From NCBI GenBank assembly GCA_023614405.1, contig CM042697.1, forward strand, positions 305,320,323-305,384,322: a DNA stretch of 64,000 bases, written 5' to 3'. Position numbers and translations under genes: made by a program. Below are positions 23,418-35,539 of this stretch, piece by piece (positions within the stretch are counted from its first letter, which is position 1; every line of letters begins with the position of its first letter). This DNA is from Avena insularis (Eukaryota > Streptophyta > Magnoliopsida > Poales > Poaceae). Under the pieces are notes generated by a model. That model saw only the letters and a program-made list of their open reading frames with translations. It was not told where the DNA came from and did not search any database.

Positions 23418-23498
23418 GTAAGATTTCCGACTTACTTTGTTCGATTGGTTTTTCGACTTTCTTTTTGAGTCAAATTTTGACTTTTGTTTCTTTCCCAG
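23418..23498 (+). other. Putative intron 5 of the Tat antisense ORF
   Basis: GTAAGATTTCC...CTTTCCCAG, 81 bases, strongly T-rich. Phase 1 on both sides. The restored codon is GCC. Confidence 0.68.
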
Positions 23499-24036
23499 CC
23501 CCCCTGAATCTTTCTGACTCTCCTACCTCTGAGCCTCGCCTCGAGCGCATCAAGCTTGTCGGAGATGTGTTGTTCGACTTCCGCCAAACTCTTGAAGAGG
23601 CTGGCGAGTCGGTCAGACTTTCCGACTTTCACAAGATGTCAGTGCAAGAGGTGAGGGACAAGGCCAAGGAGATTCCGAAGCTTATCAAGGACTAGAAGAT
23701 CTCCTACACTCAGACTGTTGCCCAGACTGCTCTTACCATGGTGATGATCCACCACAACGAGATGGAAATCTGGCATGTCACCAAAGGTATCGCCGAGGAG
23801 GACGATAAGGGTAACCCGCAGGACATCAAGGCAATCCAAGATTCATGTGCAGGTTATGCTTGTGTGTGGCGGAGATGACCAATTATATGACACCGTTCTT
23901 TGGATCCATCGCCTCGCCTCAAGAGCTAGAAGACAGCCTTACTGAAGCAGCTTCCGAGTCTGAGATCTAGGGCAACAACATTATCGACTCCAGCGTTCCA
24001 CCTTCTTCATCACCACCACCTAAATCTGCAACATAA

Positions 24037-24659
24037 ATAGTTTTTATGCATTATTCTGAACTTTCGGCAATATAATTATGGGAACAATATTTTTATTTGT
24101 GCTAGTCTGTAAAAACTGATGCTCTTACTATCATAGCACTTATGTTTATATATTTTATGTGTGCTTGAAAATTTTCTGAAGCACTTTTTGACTTATGCCT
24201 ATACTTGTCGTTTTATCTGGATCTCTGCCTCGTCCCTTTCATGAGCCGGCCAACCTTCACGGAGACTTTACTGAGCAACGAAGCTCAATTGCTAAACCAG
24301 TTTAAACTCTGAAACAAAGCTGGCTTCCAGTACCAACAATTCATTACTCGGAAAATACCCGCATCTAAACAATCAAATAAAAAACCAAAGTATAGAAAAT
24401 AAATTGAATTATTTACCCTAAGGTAACATTTTTTAGATATTCAAAAATCGTAACCAGAATGAACATGAGCAAAAAGTACTTTCAAGCATTCTGGGATTTT
24501 TGAAAATGACATGCTCTTTTGGAAATAAGATGGCAAAAAACTTCTCAAAAATAACATATGAGGAAACCAATACTTCGTTTCACTTTGAACATGTACATCT
24601 ATGATTACAAGGAAATATAACTAAGAATAGAAGAGACATAGCTATGCAATATTCTATGG
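24037..24659. other. Spacer between convergent antisense ORF and pol
   Basis: About 620 bp separating the 3' end of the plus-strand antisense ORF from the 3' end of minus-strand integrase. It is AT-rich with no open frame of note. Polyadenylation signals for both directions would be expected here. I see AT-rich stretches such as ATTTTATGTG but cannot choose one. Confidence 0.5.
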
Positions 24660-26049
24660 ACGGTCTATCTCATCCGGCTCTGTGCTACCGTCAGCTCTCT
24701 TTCTCTTCTGAGTATCTGGTCTTTCCTTGACTGGCCTCATATCGGTTAAATAATACGAACCATTATGCAGAACTTTGCTAATCATAAAAGGTCCTTCCCA
24801 AATCGGGGAAAGTTTGTGCTTTGTTTTTTCCACAAGTCAGAGAACCAAATCGCCTTTTCTAAAAGAACGGTTTTGAACTCTCTCACTATTATACTTGCGT
24901 AACTTCTGCTGATAGGCTGTAGATCTTTGCTCAATAACGACGCGTACTTCTTCGATTATATCGAGATCATCTTGTCGAGAAACTCATCTTCTTCGATATA
25001 CGCTTTGACTCGTGGAGACTAATGAATTAGATCGCTTGGAAGAACTGCTTCTGCACCATAGACCAAGAAGAAAGGAGTATATCCGGTTGATCTATTAGGA
25101 GTTGTACATAATCTCCATATCACAGACGGTAATTCTTTTGCCCAAGCCCCCGAGGCCCGACGAAGCGGTGCCTCAAGATGAGGTCGGATTCCTTGTAAAA
25201 TAAGACCGTTAGTTCTTTAGACTTGTCCATTAGCTTGTGGATGTGCGAATGATGCAATCAAGTCAGATACCTTGTTCTTCGCAGAATTCGGCAAGTTCTC
25301 CCATGGAAAAATTGCTCCCGTTGTCAGTAATTATACTACGCGGATCCGAATCAGATGATCATGTCCTCAACGAACTTTCTGGTTGTGTCTCCATCGCAAC
25401 TTGTTTCTGGTTTAGCCTCAATCCACTTTGTAAATTTATCCACCATCACTAGTAGGTGACTAAATCCACATTTTGCCATGTGAAACGGCCCTACCATATC
25501 AAGCCCCTAGACCGCAAATGGCCATGTAATAGGGATTGTTCGCAACTGTTCAGGCGTAACATGTGCCTGATGGGCGTATTTTTGGCAGCCTCTGCATGTT
25601 TTGACCAGTTTGGCGGCATCCGCCTCATCTGTAAGCCAAAAGAATCCGTGTCTAAAATCTTTTGCCACTAAGGATCTGGCTACAGCATGGTGACCACACT
25701 CGCCTTCGTGGATTTCTCGCAAGATTTCCACTCCTTCTTCCGAAGAAATACATCACTAAAAACGCCAGAAACGCTCTGCTTATAGATCTCACCATTTATT
25801 ATAGTATAGGATTTTGCTCGTCGGACGATCTGCTAGCTCAAGACTTCGTCTTCGGGTAATTTTCTGTCTATCAGGAAATCCAGATAGGGTTTTGTCCAGC
25901 TGGGAATTACAGCTAGAACTGCTATTAAAGGTGAGTCAGATTTCGTCGGATAGTCCTCGTCAACTCTGACTATGGAGGGGACCCTTAAATGCTCTAAAAA
26001 AGCGCCATCCGGTACTTGTTTCCACGCAGAGCCTATCCTTGATAGAGCA
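24660..26049 (-). pseudogene. pol: Tat integrase and end of second RNase H, broken
   Basis: From the solo-LTR insertion at 26049 the minus strand continues the second RNase H (ALSRIGSAWKQVP) and a linker. Integrase follows. Its zinc motif is HEGECGHH...CRGCQKYAHQ (about 25710-25555), then LDMVGPFH (about 25505-25480) and ITDNGSNFSMGEL (about 25330-25290) with two of the three catalytic acidic residues. The C-terminal half (RKYNSERVQNRSFRKGDLVL, then LSPIWEGPFMISKVL) is readable to about 24660. Stops are frequent. Without the insertion this would be joined to the RT/RNase H block at 32524-34300. Confidence 0.84.
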
Positions 26050-27699
26050 TGTGGTGACCCAGCATACCACTGCATGATGTAGTACACTATAGTCATTGAC
26101 ATAACACCAATGAAACACCGTTCACTAGTATTACATCCCTCAGAGTAGTACAACAGAAACACAGCAGGTCCAAGACATGACTATAGGTTACAACTCAACT
26201 CTTTACACAAGATCCAGAGAACACTCTAGGTTAAAGAGAGAGAAAGAAACTTCTTACAAAGAAGATTCAGGAATAAATAACTCATAGCTACCATACTTAT
26301 AAAACTAATAGCTGAACTACTAGGCTTGCATTGCTGCTATTGCAATACTCTACAGAAGTAGGTTCTATGGTTAGAAATTATGTTCTTATCTAATCAGCAA
26401 CTTCGTCTTCACTTGAGTTGATGTATATGCTGAATTCCTTGAATTCATTGAAGAGCTTTAGCTTTTGATGATGATTCCTGGAGCATAACTTGATGTAGAC
26501 GTCGTCTGTACTGGCTATAGAACCTAGCAAGGGTTTAGAAGTTACTTTGAGTACGAGCGTACTCAGCAAGTTCACTAGAAAAGGAGTGTTTGATGCACTA
26601 TAGCTACAACCACAGACCATATGTCGTAGGCAATGCAAGTTTTCGTAAACATTTCTTTAAAGGTTGCTTTTATTCTGAAAAGCTATGTCTGTCAGCCTTC
26701 ACAGGTTTACCAGAACTTTCATGGAGTTCCTTTCCCGCCGCGTCCGCAGCTCCTTCCCAGAATAGGGAGTAACAAGTTACAGTTCTTACACTCTGCAGAG
26801 GTGCGTCACTTTACCCATGAGAGATCTTAGCTTTGTTGCACATACGAATTGCAGGTTCGTTCACACTTCCTTGGTGTGAGGCCCAGACTAAGATCCAAGC
26901 CAATCACTACCTTCTCCGCGACCCTGCATGTCTCCTTGGTGTACGCCAGCCCACCTATTGAATTACGGCAATGGAAGTACAGACCGTTCAGATGCCGGAA
27001 CTATCATGGGACATTGAGGGATCCCACCCATATGCTCCATATCCTCTACGAATTACCATAAATAATATGCACTCTACGAGTGATAACAGCCACGACCCGC
27101 ACATCCAGCTCCATGCGAGAGGGAAAAGATACAGCTGACTTCTCTGTCCCATTCCAAATCTCATGGTCAACGCGTAATATACGGCGCAAGAATCACTGGC
27201 GACATTGGTTGTTAAGTCCTAGATAATATGTTACTTTACCACCGGAACTCTTATAGTAGGTTATTACCTCATGGTAAATAACCTATAATCACATTATTAT
27301 GAAAATAGTGTTTTCTGACCTTTTTCAAATGCAGGTGATGACAACACTGGATTTGTAAAATAATTTATAGAAAATAATCAAAGGACATGAGCAAGTGTGA
27401 ACTTGCCTTTTGTGATTGCAAGAGTATGCACTCACGGTCTTCAAGACAATATAAGATCCAATTGCGAAAATCTGCATCATTGGTCCGGTAAGGACTAATG
27501 TTTAAAGAAGCAAGACACTTTTATGCATAAGTAATGTAAAGCAAGTTGATAAACGCGAATCCCGCGGATAACGTTGTTCTAGGGTTTTGGATACTGGAAA
27601 GGTTTCTCTGGAATGTGTTGCCCTTTTTAGATTAAGTTTCATACATGTGCTTCTTAATAAGTCTTGTGAGTGTGTGGAAAACAACATGTATTTATACAA

Positions 27700-29190
27700 C
27701 AACAAAATACATAGTATGAAATGCTACTCAAGGTTGCTTAGTTCTTAATTGTTTATCTTCAAGTTTTACTTTACAAGTAATGTCACTTATAAAGAATTTA
27801 AGTATTAACAATCTTATTATACAAGTAAAGTATAAAGTAAGGTGTTTACTATTAATTATCATATGTTGATTGAAGTGGCCAAACGAATAACTTCTAAAGA
27901 AAATCTTACTCAACTAAGCAGAAGCATTTAAGCTTTTAAGTTAACCTTATGAGGTGTTCTTTCTAGTTATAGTCTTTAAGTCAGAAAGAATTTCCTTTAC
28001 TAGAATAAAGATATTTGTAGTATTTGAGACTTATCTATCTTGGTTTTTAACTGGTTTGGTTTGGTATTAAGATGCTTTATACAATTTAATTATAACAGAC
28101 CAAATTTAACTATAAAGTATATAATAAATTTTTTAACATTATACTTAAAGCTTTGTAACTATAAGTAACTTTAAGAATGTAAATAGACTTAGGTGTATTT
28201 CTTATGATACTTGTATCCTATTCACTTTATATTGTTTCCTTAGAGTTACTTAAGAATGGCATTACTTCAATTGGAGTAGTGCTTTCTTTACATTATAATG
28301 GTATAAAGGGATTTACCTTCCTATAAAGATGTGGTTAAGGTTTATGGATAAGTAAACTATATTATTTACTACTTATGGACTCACTTATAGTGTTTTGATT
28401 TGTTTATAAACTTGTGGTTAATATAAAAAATAGGTTTTATTTTACTACAAATTATCCTTGGAGATTTTATAATTTTTAAAGGTTCTTTTAGAATATAAAT
28501 TACACATATAATTGAAGGATCATTCAATAAGATTGTATTTAAAATGTGTTGGACCAATTTGACTTTGTATTATAAATATTCAAGACTAATACTATTTATT
28601 AGACTTTAATTAGTTAATTTTAGAATTATTAACAAATTTTATTTACCTACATATGAATTATTAATTAAGGAAATAGGTTTAAATTCAAGTTATGAAAGTG
28701 TTTAACTTATTATTTAACTCAAAAGTGGAATATCACATTTTTTAACATGTAGGTATTATTTTGTGATCATTTTGGTATATTACATTTATTTTTGTGATTT
28801 ATAAATAATAAGATATGATTTTAATAAGGTTTATTACTTTATAAATACTTAATAATTAACAAATATTTAATTAAGTGAAACATTAATGTATAATTATAAT
28901 TTTAAAGTATAATTCTTATTTTTCTAAGATTTTTAGTATTTTATTTATATTTTTAACATTTACTATTATTAAAATATTAATTATCAAAGTTTTATTATTT
29001 ATAAAACTTTTATTATATAAAATTTATTTAAATAATCATCATAATAATATTTGAGAATAGTTTTAAATTGTAGGTTTTATTTTTCTAAACATTTTCATAT
29101 ATTATATGTATTTTTCTGATTTATAAAATAAAAGATATCAAATTTACAAGATTTAATCATTTTATTTCATTTTTGGAAAATTGAAATTTG
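27700..29190. repeat. Extremely AT-rich segment of the solo LTR
   Basis: About 1.5 kb of almost pure A and T with short runs such as TTTATTTAAATAAT and no open frame worth naming. A similar but milder stretch covers 30340-32260. Nothing else is seen in either. Confidence 0.8.
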
Positions 29191-29953
29191 AAGTTATATT
29201 GTTTTAATTATTTCCTAAACAGACATGAAACTTTTTACACTAGAGCTAACTTACCCAGGGTCACTGACCCGTGGGCCAGTTGCCACATGGCATACCCAAA
29301 GCAGCAAATGCATTTGTTACCGTTTCTATTCCTACTACTAGTCAATGACAAGCGGGCCCTGCACCACGTCACCTGCCACATGGGCGAGGACCAGTCAACA
29401 GCTAACCACGTCAACCTCGATGCATGCATGATGTCATTGTGACATCAGCAAGGCCTCCACCACCAGAAAGTGGATGGTTGGGTTGGAATCGTGAGGACAA
29501 GGAGATCCTAGGGGTGGTGCCTACACTATGATTTAGTCACCGGAGTTACTTCGGTGATGACCTACGGCGGTGGCGTCCATCGGCCCGACGGCAAACTCAA
29601 GTTACAGATGAAACTAGGAAGCACAGTTAAGGTTGTTCGATGCGGAAACTGACCCTCGATGTGATGGTGTGGTCGGCGATGTAAATGGTGACCGGAGGTG
29701 AGCACAATTCTGCGGATTCCGATGACCACCATGGAAAAGGATTCGAGAAATTCGCCTCCCTCCGAGCTCCTCCTGATGCGGTGCTCCTCACAGACGATCT
29801 ACGCATGCTGGCGCATCTCCTGAACCACTCCATGGACTCCAGGACGAACTCCACATGCCGGCGTGCTCCGATGACTGTGGCTAGGTTTTCGGTTGCCGAC
29901 GGAAAGGAGAGGAACAAAGTGAGGATAAGGATCTCCGGCGCGTCGACGGTCTA

Positions 29954-29961
29954 CTTATAGG
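29954..29961 (-). promoter_or_regulatory. Probable TATA box of the solo LTR
   Basis: CCTATAAG on the minus strand (plus strand CTTATAGG). It is followed downstream on that strand by GTAGACCGTCGACG and a GC-rich leader, the same arrangement as in the Tekay-like LTR. Confidence 0.55.
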
Positions 29962-32523
29962 AAACAAACAGCGGCGGCGCGGATCTTGGCGTCAATCGGC
30001 ATCGCGACGACGGAGGACGGCCGACGTGGTGCTAGGCAGCTGCTTCGCCGACGTGCTTGCTAGCAAGAGGCAGAAGAAAGGAAAAAGGGATCGAAGGGTA
30101 TGTGGGCTGGCTTGGGCCAATGTGGGCTGCTGCAGAGCGAGCGGAGAGGATTGGCTGTGATCTGCGGGCGACGGATAGAGAGAAGAGGAAATGGGTCGTG
30201 GGCCTGATTTGGTGTTTCCTCTGTTTTTCCTGGTTTTATTACCTTTTCATTTTCTGTTTTGTTTTCAGGTTTGTATTTTATATTTGGTTTGAACTTTTCT
30301 TTTTGGAATTTTATTTGATGGATACTTGCAGCAACAATTAAATTATTAAGAATCCATTTGTGAACTTTTATTATGTATTGTGATATTTTATTTATTTCCT
30401 TTATATATATATTCGTTTCTATAACATTGTCTTCACTTTTATTTGGAGTAATTAAGTTTGAAAATATTTAATAATATTCATAGGGTTTATTTATATGTAT
30501 TTAATCACATAGTATAGGATAGAATGGTTTATAATATTGGATCCCCACTTATTCCATGCTCATATGGGATGAGTGGTTAGAGAAATGAATTAAAGACTTT
30601 GTCTTATGATTACAGATAGAATATTTATGAAATGTTGATGAGAAAACTTATTAATAAGTTTAGAGTTCTTAATTGTAATTACTCACCCTAGGGTTTAAGG
30701 TACTTACTATACTTATTTTCTTTTGTTGTTGTGAATAAATATTAATGGTTAATCATATTGTCTTTATATTTGTGATCAGAGTGATGTTATCTGGAATGTC
30801 TCATGAAAAAGATTTGTTAAAGTTAACTCCTAAGCACATATGGTTATTATAATTAGAAATTATAAAGATGTGCTTAAATGATTTGTTATAGGAAAATATT
30901 CCTAATAATTATTGTGGAAACAAGATGATAGATCAATAAGATGAAATGGATAATATGTTTGGTAAAGATCTAGGGTCTAGTGTTTACCAAGAATTCCTAT
31001 ATTCCATACTTCATAATTCTGGACTTCTAATTAAGGAATTCCTTTCCTAGATATATTACTTCTCTATATCTATCATCATGTGTTAACATGATGAGCTTTG
31101 CTTCACAGGAATATTCTTATCCACCTTTTATTCCTCTAAAGCTATTTATAAATCCAATGAGCTTGTCATTAAAGCCTTTCATAATCATTTATATCTATAC
31201 TTGGCTATATCAACTACTCTATTGCTGATAATCCCCAATCCAATAAGTGGTTACTTCTAACTCCAATCATACTCTTCCTTAATCATCCTTAACTAATATC
31301 ACTTCAATAGATGTATACATCAAATCCTACTTCACCTCAAGTGCTTAGTATTTCCAAAGAGGAAAATACTACTTCTTTAATCCAATGTTGCTCAAACATC
31401 ACCTTTAATCATACTGTCTTATCTCTTCTTAACTCCAGTAACAAATACTCCAACCTCTCATTATATTAATGTGACCTATAATAGCTAATCTATGATAATA
31501 AATCTATACTATGGTTCAATCATGTTTTATCCACCAATGTCACTTATACATGGTATAAGCATTCAATGTTGGTGAATAAGGCATGGTCATTATAATCCTT
31601 TGTGGTTTAGGTTTCTAGTTGGCTAAACAAGGCTTCATCAATACAACATTACAGTTGTATTATAATTATCTTCTGTTTAGCTCTATTGGAGTAAGAGATA
31701 TAATTCATTGACTATACCTACTTGATCCATTAGGACTACTCCTAGTAACTATCTTTAAATTTCATTCTTGTAATCTTCTTTATTACCATATTGATTTGAT
31801 TTCCTCCAATCACTCCCATCCTATAGATAACATCTAAAACTAGCTTCACTATTTACCTCTTCTTACTTCTTTCTTTATAAGCCTTAAGTGAATGCTATAA
31901 TAAGGACAAGAGTTGATAGGTCAAGAATTGATAGGTTAAGAATTGGTGAATCAATAGTTGATTACTCAATATTGATGAACAAAAAATATAAGGATAGGAT
32001 TCAATAGAGATGATAAGGATTGATATGGAAAGAAAGATATATGGTGAATGATCTTGACTTTGGTTTCTTTCCTACTCAATCTCACTAGAGAGTTAAAGTT
32101 AGGTATTTCCATGATACTCATGGTATAAGTAGATGAGATTAAGATATAGTTGTTACATTCTTATTATTTGTGTTATATTTATAATTTGGTATTCATGAGT
32201 GATTATAATGAATACTATGATATGATCACATAAGGATCAAATATAAATCATTAAGTAATGTATTAGGTTTGAATTTTATTACATTTGATCTACCCTTAGA
32301 TCAAATCATGTTTACCCAAAATAAGGTTTTAGCAAAGGTCCTATTGAAACTTATCGCAGTCAACTTGATGATCTACTTCAATTCCATCAAGTTAAGAGAA
32401 GCTTCCATTACTTTGACCAGTTTTTATTTAAAAGCGCGAAAATTATTCAGATTTTCTATGCATGAATGCAATGCACACATCTATGTTCAGCTTATTTCTA
32501 AGCTCTAATGCTGGGATGTTACA

Positions 32524-34300
32524 GAGCACATCATTTTTTATTCGAGGATGTGTTGAACCTCAAAACCCTCAAACGATTTAGATAGTTCATCCACCACAAC
32601 TTTGTACGCTTCCATGTGCTTGTTTGTGTTGCAGATGCCGGATACTTGCTGAGCAACTAAATCCGAGTCTCCTAACACATGAGTCTTGTTATGCCAATGT
32701 TTTTGGTCATCCGTATTCCATGCAACAAAGCTTCATACTCGGCAATATTAATTGTTGTCGTAAAGTGTATTTGCACCACATAAAATAGCTTATATTCTTG
32801 GGGTTATTTGAGCACCACGCAAGCCCTCGAGCCTCCTCGTGCTTTGATCCGTCGAAGTGAAGGGTCCAAAATTCCGAGTCTGGAGGACTTGTGTTTTCTA
32901 CCATCTCTGTCCAATCAACAACAAAGTCGGCAAGTATTTGGGACTTGATTGCTATACGCGGCTTGTACTCAATGTCGAAAGCTACAAGCTCTATTCCCCA
33001 CTTTGCGACACATCCTGTGGCGTCGCGGTTATTGATTATAACTCTCAGGGGAGCGGTGCTCACCACTATGATCTTATGCTCTTGGAAATAATGGCGTAGC
33101 TTTATGGATGCAAAGAACACTCTATATGCTAGATTTTGATGGTGTGGGTACCGTTGTTTCGACTCTATCAGGACCTCACTCAGGTAATAAGTTGGTCGCT
33201 GCACCTTATGTCCGTGGCCCTCTTCCTCGCGCTCCACTACTTTTACCACACTTATGACCTTGTTGGTCATTGCAATGTAGAGTAACATAGGCTCCTGAGG
33301 TTCTGGCGCTGCTAGAACTGGTGGGTTTAAAAGTAGGTCTTTCAAACTTTGAAAGGCAGTTTCCGCTTCCTGGGTCCAGACAAACTTGTTGGTTTTCTTC
33401 AAGAGTTTGTATAAAGGTGCGGCTCGTTCGCCGAGCCGATTAACGAACCGACTCACTACTGCAATGCAACCAGTGAGACGTTGCACATCCTGCAGGCGAG
33501 TAGGCCTGGTGATATTAAGTATAGCCTTGATTTTGTCCTGTTTCACCTCTATGCCTCGCTCAGATACGATGAAACCTAACAATTTTCCGGCTGGAATTCC
33601 AAAGAAACACTTCTTCGGATTTAGCATCATACTAAATTTTCGCAAACTAGCAAATGTTTCCTCCAAGTCGGAAATTAAAGTTCCCTTCTTTTTGGACACA
33701 ACTGCTATGTCATCTACGTATACTTGGACATTGCGTTTGATTTGATCATTGAGTCAACGTTGCATAGTACGTTGATATGTAGCTCCTGCGTTCTTTAAGC
33801 CAAAAGGCATAGTTTTGTAGCAGAAGGATCCGAAAGGAGTGACGAAATACGTCTTAATTTGATCCGATTCTTTCATTGGTGTTTGGTGATATCCGGAATA
33901 TGCGTCGAGAAATAGAGTAATTCCGACCCTGTCATTAAAGCGATAACTTAATCGATTCTTGGCAAAGGGAACGGGTCTTTTGGGCATGCCTTGTTCAAAG
34001 TGGTATGATCAACACACATCCTTAAATCAACGGTGTCCTTTTTAGGGATGAGTACAGGATTTGCCCCCAGTCTGTGTGGATGACCTCTGTTATGAATCCG
34101 GCTAACTCTAGTCGGGCTAATTCCTTGGCTATAGCTTTGCGCTTTTTGTCACTAAACCTTCGTAAAGATTGTTTGACGGGTTTAGCATCAGGGTACACAT
34201 TAAGAGAGTGCTCAGGAAGTTCCCTAGGTACTCTGGTCATGTCAGAAGGCTGCCATGGAAAGATGTCACTATTAGCTTTGAGGAACTCGATGAGCACGCT
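32524..34300 (-). pseudogene. pol: Tat reverse transcriptase and RNase H domains, broken
   Basis: Reading the minus strand: RT starts around KELARLELAGFITEV (about 34150), continues through CPKRPVPFAKNRL, TLFLDAYSGYHQ and TMPFGLKNAGATYQRTM (33760-33990), and after a stop reaches YVDD at 33709-33720 in VQVYVDDIAVVSKKKG. The next 330-codon open stretch (33699-32707) holds the RT thumb (MLNPKKCFFGI...GKLLGFIVSERGIEV) and the first RNase H (NLAYRVFFASIKLRHYF, WGIELVAFDIEYKPR). A second RNase H-like domain begins WTLHFDGSKHEEARG near 32870 and is cut by the solo LTR. Two RNase H domains are characteristic of the Tat lineage. Confidence 0.88.
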
Positions 34301-34627
34301 TTCCTATGTGAGGTATAATCCTACCCCTATGTTCGTCGTCTTGGAGGGATCATATTCCTTCAGCAACGTTTTCTTCGTCTCTTCCGACGCCTTGAACTGC
34401 AAACTTGGCTTCAGCACCTCGTTCTTCATAGCGGGCATCTCGGATGGGTTGATGGTCTTCTTGATCTCTTGGTACTCTTGGGCGTGTAGCAAGGCTTCGG
34501 CAAAGGCAGCAGATCCTTCGTCGCACTCTCACGCCTTCCTCGGATTTCCCCGGATGGTGATTACGCCCTTTGTACCTAGAAGTTTGATCATATTGTAGAT
34601 GTAACAGGGACGAGCCATGAACACCCA

Positions 34628-35165
34628 CTAAGCTAGATGTCTGAAGATGGAGTGGTAAGCACTTTTGAACGGTACCACCTTGAAAGAGAGTGGCTCTATC
34701 CGGTAATTGTCTCGGGTTCCGAATGTCACGTCCAGAGTAATCACACCCATAGAATCCGCATGTCTGCCTAGTGCAATGCCATGGAAAGTTACACTACTGT
34801 AACTCTTCTGGCTCTCGTGTAGCTTCATGCGGTGGAAATTCTCGATGTAGAGGATATTAATGATGCTCCCACCATTCATGAGTGGTTTAGAGAACTCCTA
34901 GCCATCAATAAGAGGATTGACGACCATAGGGTACTTTCCCCGACGATGTATTTTCCTCGGTTGATCTGAGCGATCAAAGGTGATGGTTACGTCCAACCAA
35001 TCTATAAATTGTGGAACAGCCGAAACCCTGGCATTGATCTCACGGATAACCGCCTTCTTGTCTTTAGCCGGCTGAGATCCTAGGAAGCAGACGTATGCAT
35101 ATTTCTTAGCCGGAAATTCCTTTTTTCCATCTGACTTGGGTTGTGCGGCATCCTCTTCTTCCATG
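34628..35165 (-). pseudogene. pol: Tat protease region, active-site residue changed
   Basis: The minus strand reads AVPQFIDWLDVTITFDRSDQ, then LMNGGSIINILY (about 34880-34845), then FHGIALGRHADSMGVITLDVTFGTRDNYR. Tat proteases carry D-G-G-S at the place where this copy has N-G-G-S, so the catalytic aspartate is replaced. One stop falls between the two open pieces (about 34898). The block joins gag upstream and RT downstream in the expected order. Confidence 0.8.
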
Positions 35166-35539
35166 TCAGAATCTTCCTTGAGCTCCTTGCCTTTCTTGGA
35201 ATTTTCTTTCCTTTTTGTCGCTTGGATCTGTAGCCAGCGGATTCGTCTTTCTTGATGTCGTCATTGAAACGACACTCGGCATTTGTGTCGTTAGACCCTC
35301 CGTTACTATCCAAGTGGTGGATACAGGAATTATTGGCAATGTCGGCCCAGGTATAGGTTCTTCCAGGTTGCTGGTCTCCTCTGCCCTAGATTCAGGAAGT
35401 TCCACGGCCTCTACCCCGGTTGCCTCCACGCTCTCCTCGTCCGCCAAATCCAAACGTTGTGTTAACAGCTGCATTATCCGGAGCCGGTATTTCGTTCGAG
35501 GTGTTCTTGCGCTTCTAAGCTTGTTGTTTTGGCTGGTTG
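35166..35539 (-). pseudogene. gag: Tat gag C-terminal part
   Basis: Glycine/arginine-rich remnant (GGRGERGGNRGRGRG, near 35430-35385) followed by a lysine-rich stretch (DDIKKDESAGYRSKRQKGKK). It is cut from the rest of gag by the BARE element at 35540. No CCHC knuckle is visible. Stops interrupt it. Confidence 0.7.

Larger units (their letters stand above)
21472..24036 (+). pseudogene. Antisense ORF of the Tat element, remaining exons with GT-AG introns
   Basis: Continues the ORF begun at 9185. Proposed exons are 21472-21810, 21898-22070, 22156-22693, 22933-23026, about 23126-23417 and 23499-24036. Introns begin GTAAATA, GTAAGCA, GTAAGTT, GTAAACT and GTAAGAT and end in AG (GTCAG, TTTAG, CCAG, CGAG, CCCAG). 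Phases agree across introns 1 (0), 2 (2), 3 (0) and 5 (1). Intron 4 does not fit as I read it. The product is acidic (PEYELAPLEGYIADDSEATEDDE), then basic, then coiled coil (22440-22690 and 23126-23390, rich in E, K and L with regular leucines), ending PPSSSPPPKSAT. Stops at 21592, 22220, 23351, 23693 and 23968 and a frameshift near 23850 make it a pseudogene. Function unknown. Confidence 0.72.
26050..32523 (-). mobile_element. Long solo LTR (Gypsy-type), nested in Tat RNase H
   Basis: 6474 bp bounded by TG (26050-26051) and CA (32522-32523) and flanked by a perfect 5-bp duplication GAGCA (26045-26049 and 32524-32528). The ends form a short imperfect inverted repeat (TGTGGTGACCCAGCAT and, reversed, TGTAACATCCCAGCAT). 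I see no second LTR, no PBS or polypurine tract and no gag-pol inside. On the minus strand its plan parallels the Tekay-like LTR: AT-rich start, GC-rich promoter block at 29450-30200 with CCTATAAG, AT-rich body, and a CTGAGTACG...GTACTC segment near the end. A solo LTR formed by recombination is the simplest reading. Small open frames inside carry no known motif. Confidence 0.78.

Noticed and set aside
27255..27287. Short hairpin TAGGTTATT...AATAACCTA
   Set aside because: Too short for a MITE, no target duplication seen, and expected by chance in AT-rich DNA.
29685..30341. Open frames in the GC-rich block of the solo LTR, considered as a captured gene
   Set aside because: The block matches the promoter/leader position of the related Tekay-like LTR, and the frames on both strands lack motifs.
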